Assembly: GCA_001839685.1 (NCBI GenBank)
Contig: MLAK01000710.1
Location: forward strand, 1-64,000
Length of the DNA stretch: 64,000 bases
Direction of reading: 5' to 3'
Source of the DNA: Tritrichomonas foetus
Lineage: Eukaryota; Parabasalia; Tritrichomonadida; Tritrichomonadidae
Part shown: one piece after another, positions 49,502 to 58,820 of the stretch
How the letters are laid out: every line of letters starts with the position of its first letter
Numbering within the stretch: the first letter of the stretch is position 1
Notes under the pieces: model-generated
Database searches by the model: none
Told to the model about the DNA's origin: nothing
The model's input: only the letters and a program-made list of their open reading frames with translations
Position numbers and translations under genes: made by a program

Positions 49502-50351
49502 AATGTTTTTAGAGAATTCCTTATCATCTTGATATTTGTTTATTTTTAATTGGACTCTAATATTCATATATATCTTTCTATTTCAGAATTTAATAATTCG
49601 ATAATAATAAAATAATTGGAAAAATTTGGAGATGAAAAAATATAATACATTATACTTTCTTCAGATTACCAATTAGGAATTGAAAATAATTTAGTAAACA
49701 TTTTCACAAATTCCTTTTTGCTTTATCATGAAATGAATTGGCTTTTCATTTTAATCCAATTTTGTGTAGAGTAGAAGATGATAAGTCTGTTGAAAACATG
49801 AATGTCTCGAGAAAATGCCATTAGAAATATCTCTTGCTATGGCCTTTCACTCATTTTGGCTAGATGGTGAAATACTTTGAAATTTTGGTTTACTTTTTGG
49901 AAACAAAGTGACCAAAAATCATTCAATTTGTTTCCAATTGACAAAATCGTTGAGTTAGTCTTTCATCTTCAAACAAGAAACATTAACATCCAAAGAGATA
50001 AAACTTCGAAATATTATAATATGTCAATTTTTCAATATACATAACATTTATCTTTGAAATGATTCAATGACGAATGGAATTGATACCATTTTTGAATAAT
50101 ATCCTAGATTTCAATAGAACTCGAGTTAAAAATCCAAGAATCTCTTGATTTGATGAAATATTATAATGCTATTTCCACACATTGTTGGTCAAAAATGATA
50201 TGTATTTGCATGAAAAATTCTATGAATTGAAAAATGATAAACTATACTTAAATTTGAGTTATTTTTGATGTATTTTATTAAATGTCATTCGTGTTTTGAT
50301 ATACCACCTCTTATTAAATTGAGAGTGATTAATGATATCACATTTGTGTTT
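49502..50351. other. intergenic between two Myb genes
   Basis: 850 bp, A+T-rich. No gene, repeat or shared element seen. Confidence 0.6.
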
Positions 50352-50915
50352 ATGTATACTAAGAAAGCCACAAATTGGTGCGGTAAAGGTGTGAAACCAA
50401 AATTTACTATATCAGAAGATCAAAGATTAGGTCAACTTGTTGATAAATATGGAAAGAAATCATGGGTTACTATATCAAGAAAAATGTCAAACAAATCTCC
50501 CAAGCAATGTCGTGAAAGATATGAGAATTATGTGAATCCTAAGATTACCAATAGCGAATGGACAGAAGATGAAGAGAGACTGCTATTGCAAAAATATTCG
50601 GAAATAGGTCCACATTGGGTAAATTTGGCTAAATTTTTCAAAAGTAGATCAGTAAACAACATTAGAAATAGATGGCTGATGCTTAAGAGAAGAAAAGATG
50701 TTACTATCACAACACCTATTATATATTGTAAACCACAAGACGAAGAGCCTCCAGAAGAAAAAAATAAGATCGAATTACCAGAAATAAATTTGAAAGTAAG
50801 TGATAGTACAGATATATTTAACTTAATGGATAAAAAATTCAACGATTATCCACTCTTTCAGATTCACAATGAAGATTTTGAAGTCACATTAGCCTCAATT
50901 TTCCCTACTTTTTAA
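50352..50915 (+). CDS. two-repeat (R2R3) Myb DNA-binding protein
   Basis: 187 residues from the ATG at 50352 (MYTKKATNWCGKG). The frame opens upstream at an ATG at 50268, but those 28 codons are hydrophobic and unlike a Myb leader. The first repeat has Phe 18, Trp 38 and helix SPKQCRERYENYVNP; the second has Trp 70, 89, 108 with SVNNIRNRWL. A basic RRKD patch at the end of repeat two may be the nuclear signal. The rest (residues ~118-187) is acidic. It is probably a tandem paralogue of the upstream three-repeat gene that has lost, or never had, R1, but the two are diverged. Confidence 0.92.
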   Translation: MYTKKATNWCGKGVKPKFTISEDQRLGQLVDKYGKKSWVTISRKMSNKSPKQCRERYENYVNPKITNSEWTEDEERLLLQKYSEIGPHWVNLAKFFKSRSVNNIRNRWLMLKRRKDVTITTPIIYCKPQDEEPPEEKNKIELPEINLKVSDSTDIFNLMDKKFNDYPLFQIHNEDFEVTLASIFPTF

Positions 50916-51418
50916 GATATTAATAAAATTCTATTCATCCTGCAATTGTTCTCACTATTGAAATCTATTTCTATTTTACAAATATATGTATTACCAGTGA
51001 AAGAGAAACTAGCTTTAGAGGAAAATCTCTCAATTATACTATCAACTGATTTATTAGTTTAAAATACAATCAACTTTAGAACATATTCTGCTTTAAAACA
51101 TAATCAACATTCAACTTTACTAGATTTTATTTCCCTATTAAATAAACACAAAATAAAAAGATATTGGTACACACATATTTACTAACAATAACAAAATACA
51201 TTTGTGGGTATTCGTCAAATTAAAACAAAAACAAAAGCTAAATCTAATTCTATTCTAAAAATACACAAAATACTATTATTGACAAACCTGATGAGCCATA
51301 CAAAACACTAAACCCGAATATAACTGTCATTATAATATCAAGATCGAGATTTTCATGGCCTTTTCGCAAAACTAATCAATCGCATATTTTTAAAAATTCA
51401 TAAAAAAATAAACACGAA
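50916..51418. other. intergenic, convergent 3' ends
   Basis: Spacer between the second Myb and the kinase gene. It has short ACTTTA/AACATT-type repeats near 51060-51120. No gene seen. Confidence 0.6.
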
Positions 51419-52492
51419 TTAAGAAGGAACTTCCTCGTGAAGATTTTCTATTCCTTCTTTCACCCAAGGGTGGTTTAAAGTGTCATTAATTGTATATCTT
51501 GTAGTTGGATCTTTATCAAGTAGATGCTTCAACAAATCAATGAGACTCTCAGAAGCAGGAATACTTTCATCGAAAACCACTTCATTTTCTTGAATAAGTT
51601 TGGAAATTCGATAAAAATGCGATAAAAATATTCCTGCGTCATCTTCTTCAAAGAAAGGCGGTCTTCCATAAATCATTATGTACAACGATACACCGAGTGC
51701 CCAAATATCGGCTGGTTTTGGCAAGTATGGCTCTCCTGAGCATTCTTCTGGCGAGTAAAACATCGGAGTACCTTCTGTATCAGTGAAAAGAGTTTCTTCT
51801 GTTTGGAGGATCGCTGATGCAGAATAATCGGAAATAACAACATCGTTTTCATTTCGTTTCAGAATATTGTGTGGCTTTATGTCTCTGTGGACCACATTTA
51901 ATGAGTGGAGATGTTGAATTCCGAGTGCAATTTGGACAAAATAATTTTGGGCTTGCTTTTCGGCAAATGGCGTGGTGAGGGCATCTTCTGGCAATAAACT
52001 TCCATCTTTCGCTAACGTCATTATAATTATGATGGATTGTGTACTGTCATCATCTAGAACATCAATAAGTTGAATACAATGCTTATCTTTAATTTGACAG
52101 AGGATATTAATTTCTGTAATAATTCGATCATAAAAAGAGGTTTTTCCTGCCATTCCAACATTCGGAGTAACAAGTTTTGAATACACTTTTGCAGCATAGA
52201 AGTCGTCTGTCTCGATATTTCGACATAAATAAACTTCGCCATGGGAACCACGACCAATCGACTCGAGAAACTGATATTCAAGTATAATTGGATGGCCTAT
52301 TAATTGGACGTAATCTGAAAAACTGAGGATGCAGAATTGTTCGTCTCTGTTGGTTTCGTTCATATAATGTGATTCCTCCGAATAATTTGAATTATCATCG
52401 AATGGCAGAAACATATCAGAATCGTTGTCTTCGTCTTTAGGTTTTTTGGGTGAATCTCCCACGACTTTCGCCGTGGAATGATTGCAGCCCAT
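51419..52492 (-). CDS. acylated protein kinase with DYS in place of DFG
   Basis: 357 residues from the ATG at 52492. I chose this start because it yields MGCNHSTAK, a myristoylation (Gly2) plus palmitoylation (Cys3) signal; 43 codons lie upstream in the open frame but look like noise. Kinase domain ~73-345: P-loop GRGSHGEVY (80-88), Lys102, HRDIKPHN (202-209), metal-binding motif D222-Y223-S224, GTPMFYSPEE, DIWALGVSLY. The LKHLLDKDP and HPWV tail motifs match the CaMKK/SAK1/TOS3/ELM1 group that phosphorylates AMPK-type kinases. DFG has become DYS: Asp remains, Gly is Ser. An acidic linker (DEDNDSD) precedes the domain. Membrane localisation is inferred. Confidence 0.88.
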   Translation of the reverse strand: MGCNHSTAKVVGDSPKKPKDEDNDSDMFLPFDDNSNYSEESHYMNETNRDEQFCILSFSDYVQLIGHPIILEYQFLESIGRGSHGEVYLCRNIETDDFYAAKVYSKLVTPNVGMAGKTSFYDRIITEINILCQIKDKHCIQLIDVLDDDSTQSIIIIMTLAKDGSLLPEDALTTPFAEKQAQNYFVQIALGIQHLHSLNVVHRDIKPHNILKRNENDVVISDYSASAILQTEETLFTDTEGTPMFYSPEECSGEPYLPKPADIWALGVSLYIMIYGRPPFFEEDDAGIFLSHFYRISKLIQENEVVFDESIPASESLIDLLKHLLDKDPTTRYTINDTLNHPWVKEGIENLHEEVPS

Positions 52493-53359
52493 TGTTAATA
52501 AAAATCTGTGATTTTTTTCAATGAGTGTTTTCGAAATTTCAAAGGCGATTTCCAAATTTGAATAAGATGGAGACAAAAAACATTCAAAAAAAATCTGAAT
52601 AAAAAGAACAATCATATTCAATTTTATCAGTAAAATATCATAACTGTGGCTTGATGAATCATTAAAAAGGGTTAATAAAAGAGAATTTTTGGATTATTTC
52701 TTATTTGTTGAGAAAACAGTTTTCTTAGACACACCATGAATTTTTTTTATCAATGATAAAAATAAAATGAAAGAAAAGTTTTTTGAGGATTGATAAAAAA
52801 TTATTAATTATTCAAATAAAAAAAATTTCAATAGATATCCACCGATATGTTAAGAAAAAAAATCGTTGAAAAATATTTCAAATTTTTGGGAACATATTTA
52901 TTTTTTTTTTACATAATGTAAAATATAGAAAATCTATAGAAAAAATTGAGATATTTCATCTAAATTTTTGAGGAATTATTCGCACCAATTCAAATTTTTA
53001 AATGTTTTATGATAATATTTCCGTATAAAATCGGTCTATTATATAGAAAAAGTTATATAATATTTGAATCATGATCATTGATTATCTTTGGGCTATTACC
53101 CCAATTCACTTTTACACCTATAAATATGATTTTTCCTAACTTTAAAAAGTCATGATATCAACACTAAGTCTATCAAAGAGAGAATGTCGAAATTTGAGAG
53201 GAAATGGTTAATTCTCTATGAAATTTGACCTACCAGACAACTCTAATCAAAAATGTGTAAAGTATGACCTAAATTTCTATATAAAAATGATTTCTTTCAA
53301 TTTTTTCACGACCAAATAATAAATCAATTTAGATTCCATCAATTTCAAACGGTCGAATT
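52493..53359. other. intergenic, divergent promoters
   Basis: 867 bp, very A+T-rich, with several poly(A)/poly(T) runs and no gene. AAACGGTC lies at 53347, next to the following start codon. Confidence 0.6.
53347..53354 (+). promoter_or_regulatory. AAACGGTC start-proximal element
   Basis: TTTCAAACGGTCGAATTATG: only 5 nt separate the element from the ATG at 53360. Confidence 0.5.
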
Positions 53360-53809
53360 ATGAGTTTGAATTCTTCGTCTTTTTGGGGAGTCAAACTCTC
53401 TCCAGGACAGATTTTTGCAGTATCACTCCCCGAATCAGCCGAACTAAGAATAACTAACGCTTGTATCTATTCATCAGACCAAACTTCCAACTTTTCAGAT
53501 AATTATTCCAACACATATTCTGACAACATTACGCATTTGTATGCACGATCTGATTCGCATTTGATTGAATGTGAACCTGGAACGTGCGACTGGATATTAC
53601 TTGCGACTTTTATTCCGAATAAAATTGAGCACCAAGTGCTTCATTTTGTTATGAAAAATGGAACATTACAAAATCGTGGATTGTCAACACTTTATGTGTG
53701 TGGCACAACAACGAGTGGAGGCGAAAATATGATTATTGAAGAAGAAGAGGAAGAAGAAGAAGAACCACAATTTAACACGTATGGTTCACTTGGCGCGTTT
53801 GGCCTCTAA
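53360..53809 (+). CDS. nucleoplasmin-like (NPL) histone chaperone
   Basis: 149 residues. It begins with FWGVKLSPGQ at residues ~8-17, the FWG-x-x-PG signature of nucleoplasmin-like domains (FKBP39/46, plant HD2). Then come LRITNACI, THLYARS and a strand pattern with an ILLATF/LHFVMKNGTL pair, and GLSTLYVCGTTT where the family has 'VHLTGYF'. An acidic tract (IIEEEEEEEEE) then a short tail (NTYGSLGAFGL) follow, the typical histone-binding arrangement. No peptidyl-prolyl isomerase domain is attached. Start ATG lies 5 nt after AAACGGTC. Family match is by pattern; pentamer formation is inferred. Confidence 0.7.
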   Translation: MSLNSSSFWGVKLSPGQIFAVSLPESAELRITNACIYSSDQTSNFSDNYSNTYSDNITHLYARSDSHLIECEPGTCDWILLATFIPNKIEHQVLHFVMKNGTLQNRGLSTLYVCGTTTSGGENMIIEEEEEEEEEPQFNTYGSLGAFGL

Positions 53810-53903
53810 GTCTTTTCCTTGATCTACATTATTTGTTGTTTAATAAATGTCCGACTATATCTACCTTTTATTCTCAGCTTTAGAAATTAATCAAGTTTTG
53901 TTT

Positions 53904-54018
53904 GACCATTTCTCTCTTTTTTGTTTGATCATTTCTATCTTTTTTGTTTAATCATTTCTATCTTTTTTGTTTGATCATTTCTATCTTTTTCGTTTGATCA
54001 TTTCTATCTTTGTTGTTC
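53904..54018. repeat. 23-bp minisatellite
   Basis: Five tandem copies of GATCATTTCTATCTTTTTTG followed by TTT (23 bp), with small variations. It lies just 3' of the nucleoplasmin-like gene. Confidence 0.95.
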
Positions 54019-54140
54019 AAAGGAGCTCGTTTAATAAGCCAAAATTGACATGATAACCGAAGATGAAGATGAAGGAGACAAGTTATTCAAAAAACATGTC
54101 ATTACTTTTAGAAACGTGTTCACAACTATCAAGAGGATAA

Positions 54141-54509
54141 TTAATCGAAAAATTTATAATTTTCTTCAAAATTATCATCATTTGAATCAAGTGAGATAAA
54201 GAACGATTCATGTTTTGCCGATATTTTTACAGTGCATGCTAAAATATTCATCACATTTGGGATCATAGAATTACATAAAACGCCAATCGAACCGATTCTA
54301 GAAGTTGATTGAGTGTCTAAAACTAAAGTGATACTAAATTTAAAATTAGAATACATCAACATCGTCATACATGCCTTCAGTGAAATACTTAAAGTGGAAT
54401 TTAATTTTCTCTTTATGAACAGTTGCTCAGAGTTATTGAAATATATTGGAGACTCAGACTAAATTGAAATGAAACAAAATTTTCTTCGCAAATAAAATGT
54501 TTGCGTCAT
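54141..54509 (-). pseudogene. small broken gene with one in-frame TAG
   Basis: From the ATG at 54509, the frame runs 16 codons (MTQTFYLRRKFCFISI), hits TAG at 54461-54459, then continues open for 106 codons to the stop at 54141. The continuation looks protein-like: SESPIYFNNSEQLFIKRKLN, SITLVLDTQSTSRIG, ISAKHESFFISLDSND. So it is either a ~122-residue gene with one nonsense change or two small unrelated frames. I do not recognise the family. There are no intron signals around the TAG. Confidence 0.45.
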
Positions 54510-54600
54510 GTTAATTTTTATATAAAAATAATTTTTATTTGTAGAAAATCATCAATTTGTCTTTTTCATGAAAAGATAAAAGAAGAAAGTGGGAAAAAAA

Positions 54601-55896
54601 TTACGCAAATTTATGTGGAGGACCCATCAATTGACCATTCACAGGTGATTTATCCCAGTATGGCAAGAAGACAGCTGCCATTTCTTCGTCTTGTTTCAGC
54701 ATTGCAATCCTGTAAGGATGATTCATTTGGTCATTTGGAAGAGGTCTACATCCATCATTAATTAATGTTTGAGCTGCCTCAATTTTTCCATAATAAGCTG
54801 CATAAGACAATGCCGTCCACCCGTTATCCGGAATATCCGGATTTTCAAGCGATAATGTAATTAAATGACACATCATTGGATCACCAATTGATGCAGCAAG
54901 ATGAAGTGATGTTGGAAATCTATAAAAGTGTCTTGTACAAATAGCTTTGTAAACTTCTAGATAGTTATTTGTTCTAATTGCTTCTTCCAAATTAACTGGA
55001 GATTGTGCAGTGAATGCGCGATCCACGTATTTCATTTTAATAAAGTTTATTCGTTCTTCTTTGGTTGAATTGCTATTAATTTTATATTGCCCAACATTTG
55101 CTTCAAGGATTGAATTCGCCGTAACATTTCCAATCTTGCTGAAGAGCTGCAAAGTTATATCATCAAGTTTATCAAGTGTTAATGAACGAACTTTCGAGAT
55201 AGCTGTTGTTAATGATCGATGAACACCACCACAATGAATACAAATACAAGTTCCCCAATTAATGCATGCCCATGTTGGATTTGGTGCACCACAATCGGCA
55301 CACGTTTGATTTGCAGGTAATGTATTTGGTAAATCAACAGATTGATTCTTTTCTTGGGTTTGAGAATCACCACTTTTATCAAGAGCACTTTGTATGTTGT
55401 TCTGGATGATACAAATCCAATGATCCCTTTCATAGTCCGTAAGAGCTTGGAGGACAATTGGTTTTGTATTATTTGCTGTGAATAAAGAGAAACATGATGG
55501 ACGTTCTGGATCATCAATTGGTTTAACCATGGAAAGCATTAATTGGTAGGATTCAAAAGGTATATTATCATGTTTATAAACAGATAAAATACCATCTTTC
55601 ACAACAAAGTAACGTTTTCCCCATTTTTTCTTAAGACCGACTCCCTTTTGCCATAAAAAGCCTTCGTGACTGTTTTCAGTGGTATTTGAGTATGGCATGT
55701 TAAATGATTTCATGTAAACATTAAAGAAACCATTTAACGTAAGTCTTAAAGAAGAAGTATCATCTTCAAAGCGTGAAAGTTGGTTTGTAGACCATGGAAG
55801 GGCTGCTCTTAATGTTTCCAAATCATCGTGGGATTTATCATAGGATATGCCACAATATTTGTGCATGCTTCCGAGTAAATTCGCAAAATCCAAAAT
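54601..55896 (-). CDS. ACAP-type ArfGAP, exon 2 (BAR end, PH, ArfGAP, ankyrin)
   Basis: 431 codons of the second exon of a two-exon gene; with exon 1 (56132-56680) the protein is 614 residues. In this exon: the end of the BAR domain, a PH domain (EGFLWQKGVGLKKKWGKRYF ... ERDHWICIIQNNI, exon residues ~78-170), an ArfGAP zinc module (CADCGAPNPTWACINWGTCI ... CGGVHRSL, then KVRSLTLDKL), and ankyrin repeats (TSLHLAASIGDPMMCHLITL, NGWTALSYAAYYGKIEAAQT). The catalytic Arg is in CGGVHRSL. Order BAR-PH-ArfGAP-ANK is that of ACAP/centaurin-beta, which stimulates Arf GTP hydrolysis on curved membranes, usually Arf6 at endosomes. Confidence 0.9.
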   Translation of the reverse strand: MLDFANLLGSMHKYCGISYDKSHDDLETLRAALPWSTNQLSRFEDDTSSLRLTLNGFFNVYMKSFNMPYSNTTENSHEGFLWQKGVGLKKKWGKRYFVVKDGILSVYKHDNIPFESYQLMLSMVKPIDDPERPSCFSLFTANNTKPIVLQALTDYERDHWICIIQNNIQSALDKSGDSQTQEKNQSVDLPNTLPANQTCADCGAPNPTWACINWGTCICIHCGGVHRSLTTAISKVRSLTLDKLDDITLQLFSKIGNVTANSILEANVGQYKINSNSTKEERINFIKMKYVDRAFTAQSPVNLEEAIRTNNYLEVYKAICTRHFYRFPTSLHLAASIGDPMMCHLITLSLENPDIPDNGWTALSYAAYYGKIEAAQTLINDGCRPLPNDQMNHPYRIAMLKQDEEMAAVFLPYWDKSPVNGQLMGPPHKFA

Positions 55897-56131
55897 CTAT
55901 GTATTAGTTCAATAAAATTTAATATTTCAATCCACACTTTGGTCTCCTTTATTCATTTTCTTTTCCATTTTCCTTTTTATTTATTTTAAATGAAATTTTT
56001 GAATTAATTCTCAAAGTGAAATCCAAAAGCAATGTATTCATCAAATATTATAAAACAGCAAAAGAACAATGAAAAAAATCGAAAATGAAAGGGAGAAGAA
56101 AGCATGAAATAAAATATTAGATGAAACATAC
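55897..56131 (-). other. spliceosomal intron, 235 nt
   Basis: On the minus strand the exon ends ACAGCAGCT, then GTATGT opens the intron. It closes with ACTAATACATAG, then ATTTTGGATTTTGCG. Joining restores one frame across ...EITAA/ILDFAN.... Trichomonas introns have the consensus GTATGT at the 5' end and ACTAACACACAG at the 3' end, combining branch site and acceptor; this differs only at two pyrimidine positions (ACTAAYACAYAG). Splicing completes the BAR domain and joins it to PH-ArfGAP. Confidence 0.93.
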
Positions 56132-56680
56132 AGCTGCTGTAATTTCAATTGTTTTCTTCCTTTCAACCAAATCTAGAGATCTGACAAAAGTGAAATTCTT
56201 ATTAATTGCCATCCAATTTTGAAAGAGAAGTTGGTTTTCTTTGCCTTCGAAGGATTTTTCCGTTCGCTTTTTTGAAGGAACTGAAACGTAACCGTCAAGA
56301 ATCTTTGAAAAATCATCATATTGTTTGGTCGCCTCATTTCCGTCTGATTCGGCTTTCTTAATTTCTGTGTTGACAAACTTGGTTAAAGGACTTATTACCT
56401 TGTCTTCAACTTGGCGATAATGGGATGTCATTGCATTTTGAAAAACGTTCAAAAGCGTCACAATCGGCTTCAGCGAAGAGTCTCCTCCGGTACAGGATTC
56501 AAAAGTATGCGCTAAATCTTGAATATTTTTGCACATTTGGTTGCCAAGTTGAATATATTGCTGAAATACCTGTTTTGTGGCTTCGATATTATGATGGAGT
56601 TCGCTAACATGTAATAGGCGTTCTTGAAGAATTGCTTCGTTGATTGGAGAAAGATTGTATTCTTCGAGTTGGGTATTCAT
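56132..56680 (-). CDS. ACAP-type ArfGAP, exon 1 (BAR domain)
   Basis: 183 codons from the ATG at 56680. All helical: LHHNIEATKQVFQQYIQLGN, AHTFESCTGG, ILNVFQNAMTSHYRQVEDKV ('LFAMERQ'-like BAR helix 2), SPLTKFVNTEIKKAESDG and FQNWMAINKNFTFVRSLDLV. This is the BAR arrangement at the N-terminus of ACAP/centaurin-beta. The exon phase is 0 at the donor. Read alone it would end four codons after the splice site, so an intron-blind annotation would make a truncated BAR protein and a headless ArfGAP. Confidence 0.88.
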
Positions 56681-57458
56681 TCAATATTTTCACTTCACAA
56701 TCATTGAATGCAATTTTTTTTTACCATCATACCAAACGTATTTTCACTTAAAAAATGGTGATATCGAACTTTTTGTGAAAAAATCTTTCAATATGTGAAC
56801 TTTCGCCAATAACGTAATCCACTTTTTCACAAAACTCCAAAATGAAAAAAATTGATTATAAAAGAGCAGCAATAACTAATTTTTATGAGAATTTTACTGG
56901 ATATCATGATATGCTATGTTTAGATCCGATTTTATAAATTTGTTATGGTTTTAGAAAATATCATTTTCATTTTTTCTTGGATTTTTATTTCAGTGAATTT
57001 TGGTAAAAGATGGATTGTGTGAATGAACTTTCGTTCATAAACAAATGGCGAATCAATTTTACGTAAAATCATCTTGTCAAATATGCACCATGGTATTTAG
57101 AAATTCGATCATCACAGATGATAGATTCATAAAAAGAACAGAAACAGCTAAAGAATTATGATGAAGAAAAAATTCACTGAAAATCAGATTGAGATTTTTG
57201 TATTCAAAAATAATTAAGGATAATTAATCATGAAAAAGACTTATCGAACACATTAACAATAATAAAAAAGGTTTGATAAAGATGAAGAGTTTTATATAAT
57301 AAAAGCGTAAATAATTGCGGTTGGAAATTAGATAATGCTAATGATATTATTACTAAAGAAAATAGCAATATTATATAATAAGCATTATGGATGATATAAT
57401 TGTATCATGGATGATTTTATAATAACCTTTTTCTAAAAAAAGAAAGGAAATAAAAAAA
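56681..57458. other. intergenic
   Basis: 778-bp A+T-rich spacer upstream of the ACAP gene. No feature apart from the tRNA gene that follows. Confidence 0.6.
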
Positions 57459-57531
57459 CGTGCCACCCAGGACTCGAACCTAGAATCTCATGCTCCGTAG
57501 GCACACGCCTTATCCATTGGGCCAGTGGCAC
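57459..57531 (-). tRNA. tRNA-Arg (anticodon ACG), second type
   Basis: 73 nt. The acceptor GTGCCAC/GTGGCAC is perfect. The D arm is GGCCCAATGGATAAGGC, the anticodon stem TGTGC/GCATG surrounds loop CTACGGA (anticodon ACG), and the T arm is CTAGG-TTCGAGT-CCTGG (outer pairs). Discriminator G. The loop CUACGGA is that of the common eukaryotic tRNA-Arg(ACG). It is not a close copy of the other two tRNA-Arg genes here. Confidence 0.93.
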
Positions 57532-57770
57532 TCAATGCCACTTTATGATGAGAATTATAAGTTACTAAACATCACATTGATATATGTTATGGATCTAATC
57601 TAAGGATACAATGAAGTCATTTTTCACAGATCTGTCATATGTGGTATGCGACACATAACATGATGAGACTTTGATAATAGTCAATTGATAACTGGCAGAG
57701 TTATTATTTATATTACTCAGAGAAAGAATTGAAGAAAATGGAAGGAAAGAAAATTGAATTATTTTTAAAT

Positions 57771-58306
57771 ATGAATAATATCAAAAATATTTCTTTAAAG
57801 AAATATACAAAAGGTTTTACTTTTGTAGTGAATGGTTAAAATTATGAAACATAACATTTTATTACAGATTTACATTCACCAAAAATTGAACATTTACATT
57901 TTATTGATGAATCAATTCTATAATATCATCTTAATACAGAACAACAAGTTGATTTTGTACATAATTTTTATTCCGAGAGAGGAATTCATTACTTTATATG
58001 AACTTTTCATTGAACTTGGAAATATTTTAATATTAATTCACACATTTCTGAACCAATCACAATTAATAATGCTACTTCTCGAATTCGCAATAAACTTCTA
58101 TTATCTTCAAAATCAACAAATTCATCAATTGATTTCGCATTCACAATGAAATTGTCTTAATTTCAGAACATATTTATGGATCTTGATCATTCGTCAAAGA
58201 GATGAAAGAAAAATATCTTCGTCAGAAATATTTAGGTAATCTACATGATGATTTTGATTTTGGTAAAGTAACATCTTTATCTGTTCTTACTAATTCTTTA
58301 GATTAT
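57771..58306 (+). pseudogene. BTB-like family pseudogene
   Basis: From the ATG at 57771, one frame shows a family-like N-terminus: MNNIKNISLKKYTKGFTFVV followed by NG and then stop codons, then HSPKIEHLHFIDESIL, a stop, YHLNTEQQVDFVHNFYSERG, stops, and SEPITINNATSRIRNKLLLS. The pattern of hydrophobic strand, NG turn, SPKIEH and then TEQQVDFVHNF matches the BTB-like start of trichomonad BTB/ankyrin proteins. At least four in-frame stops make it dead. A further open frame from 58202 (MKEKYLRQKYLGNLHDDFDF) could be its degraded continuation. Confidence 0.55.

Positions 58307-58820
<514 letters not shown>

Noticed and set aside
57832..58149. 105-codon frame over the BTB pseudogene
   Set aside because: It is a hydrophobic shadow frame; the protein-like reading is in another frame with stops.
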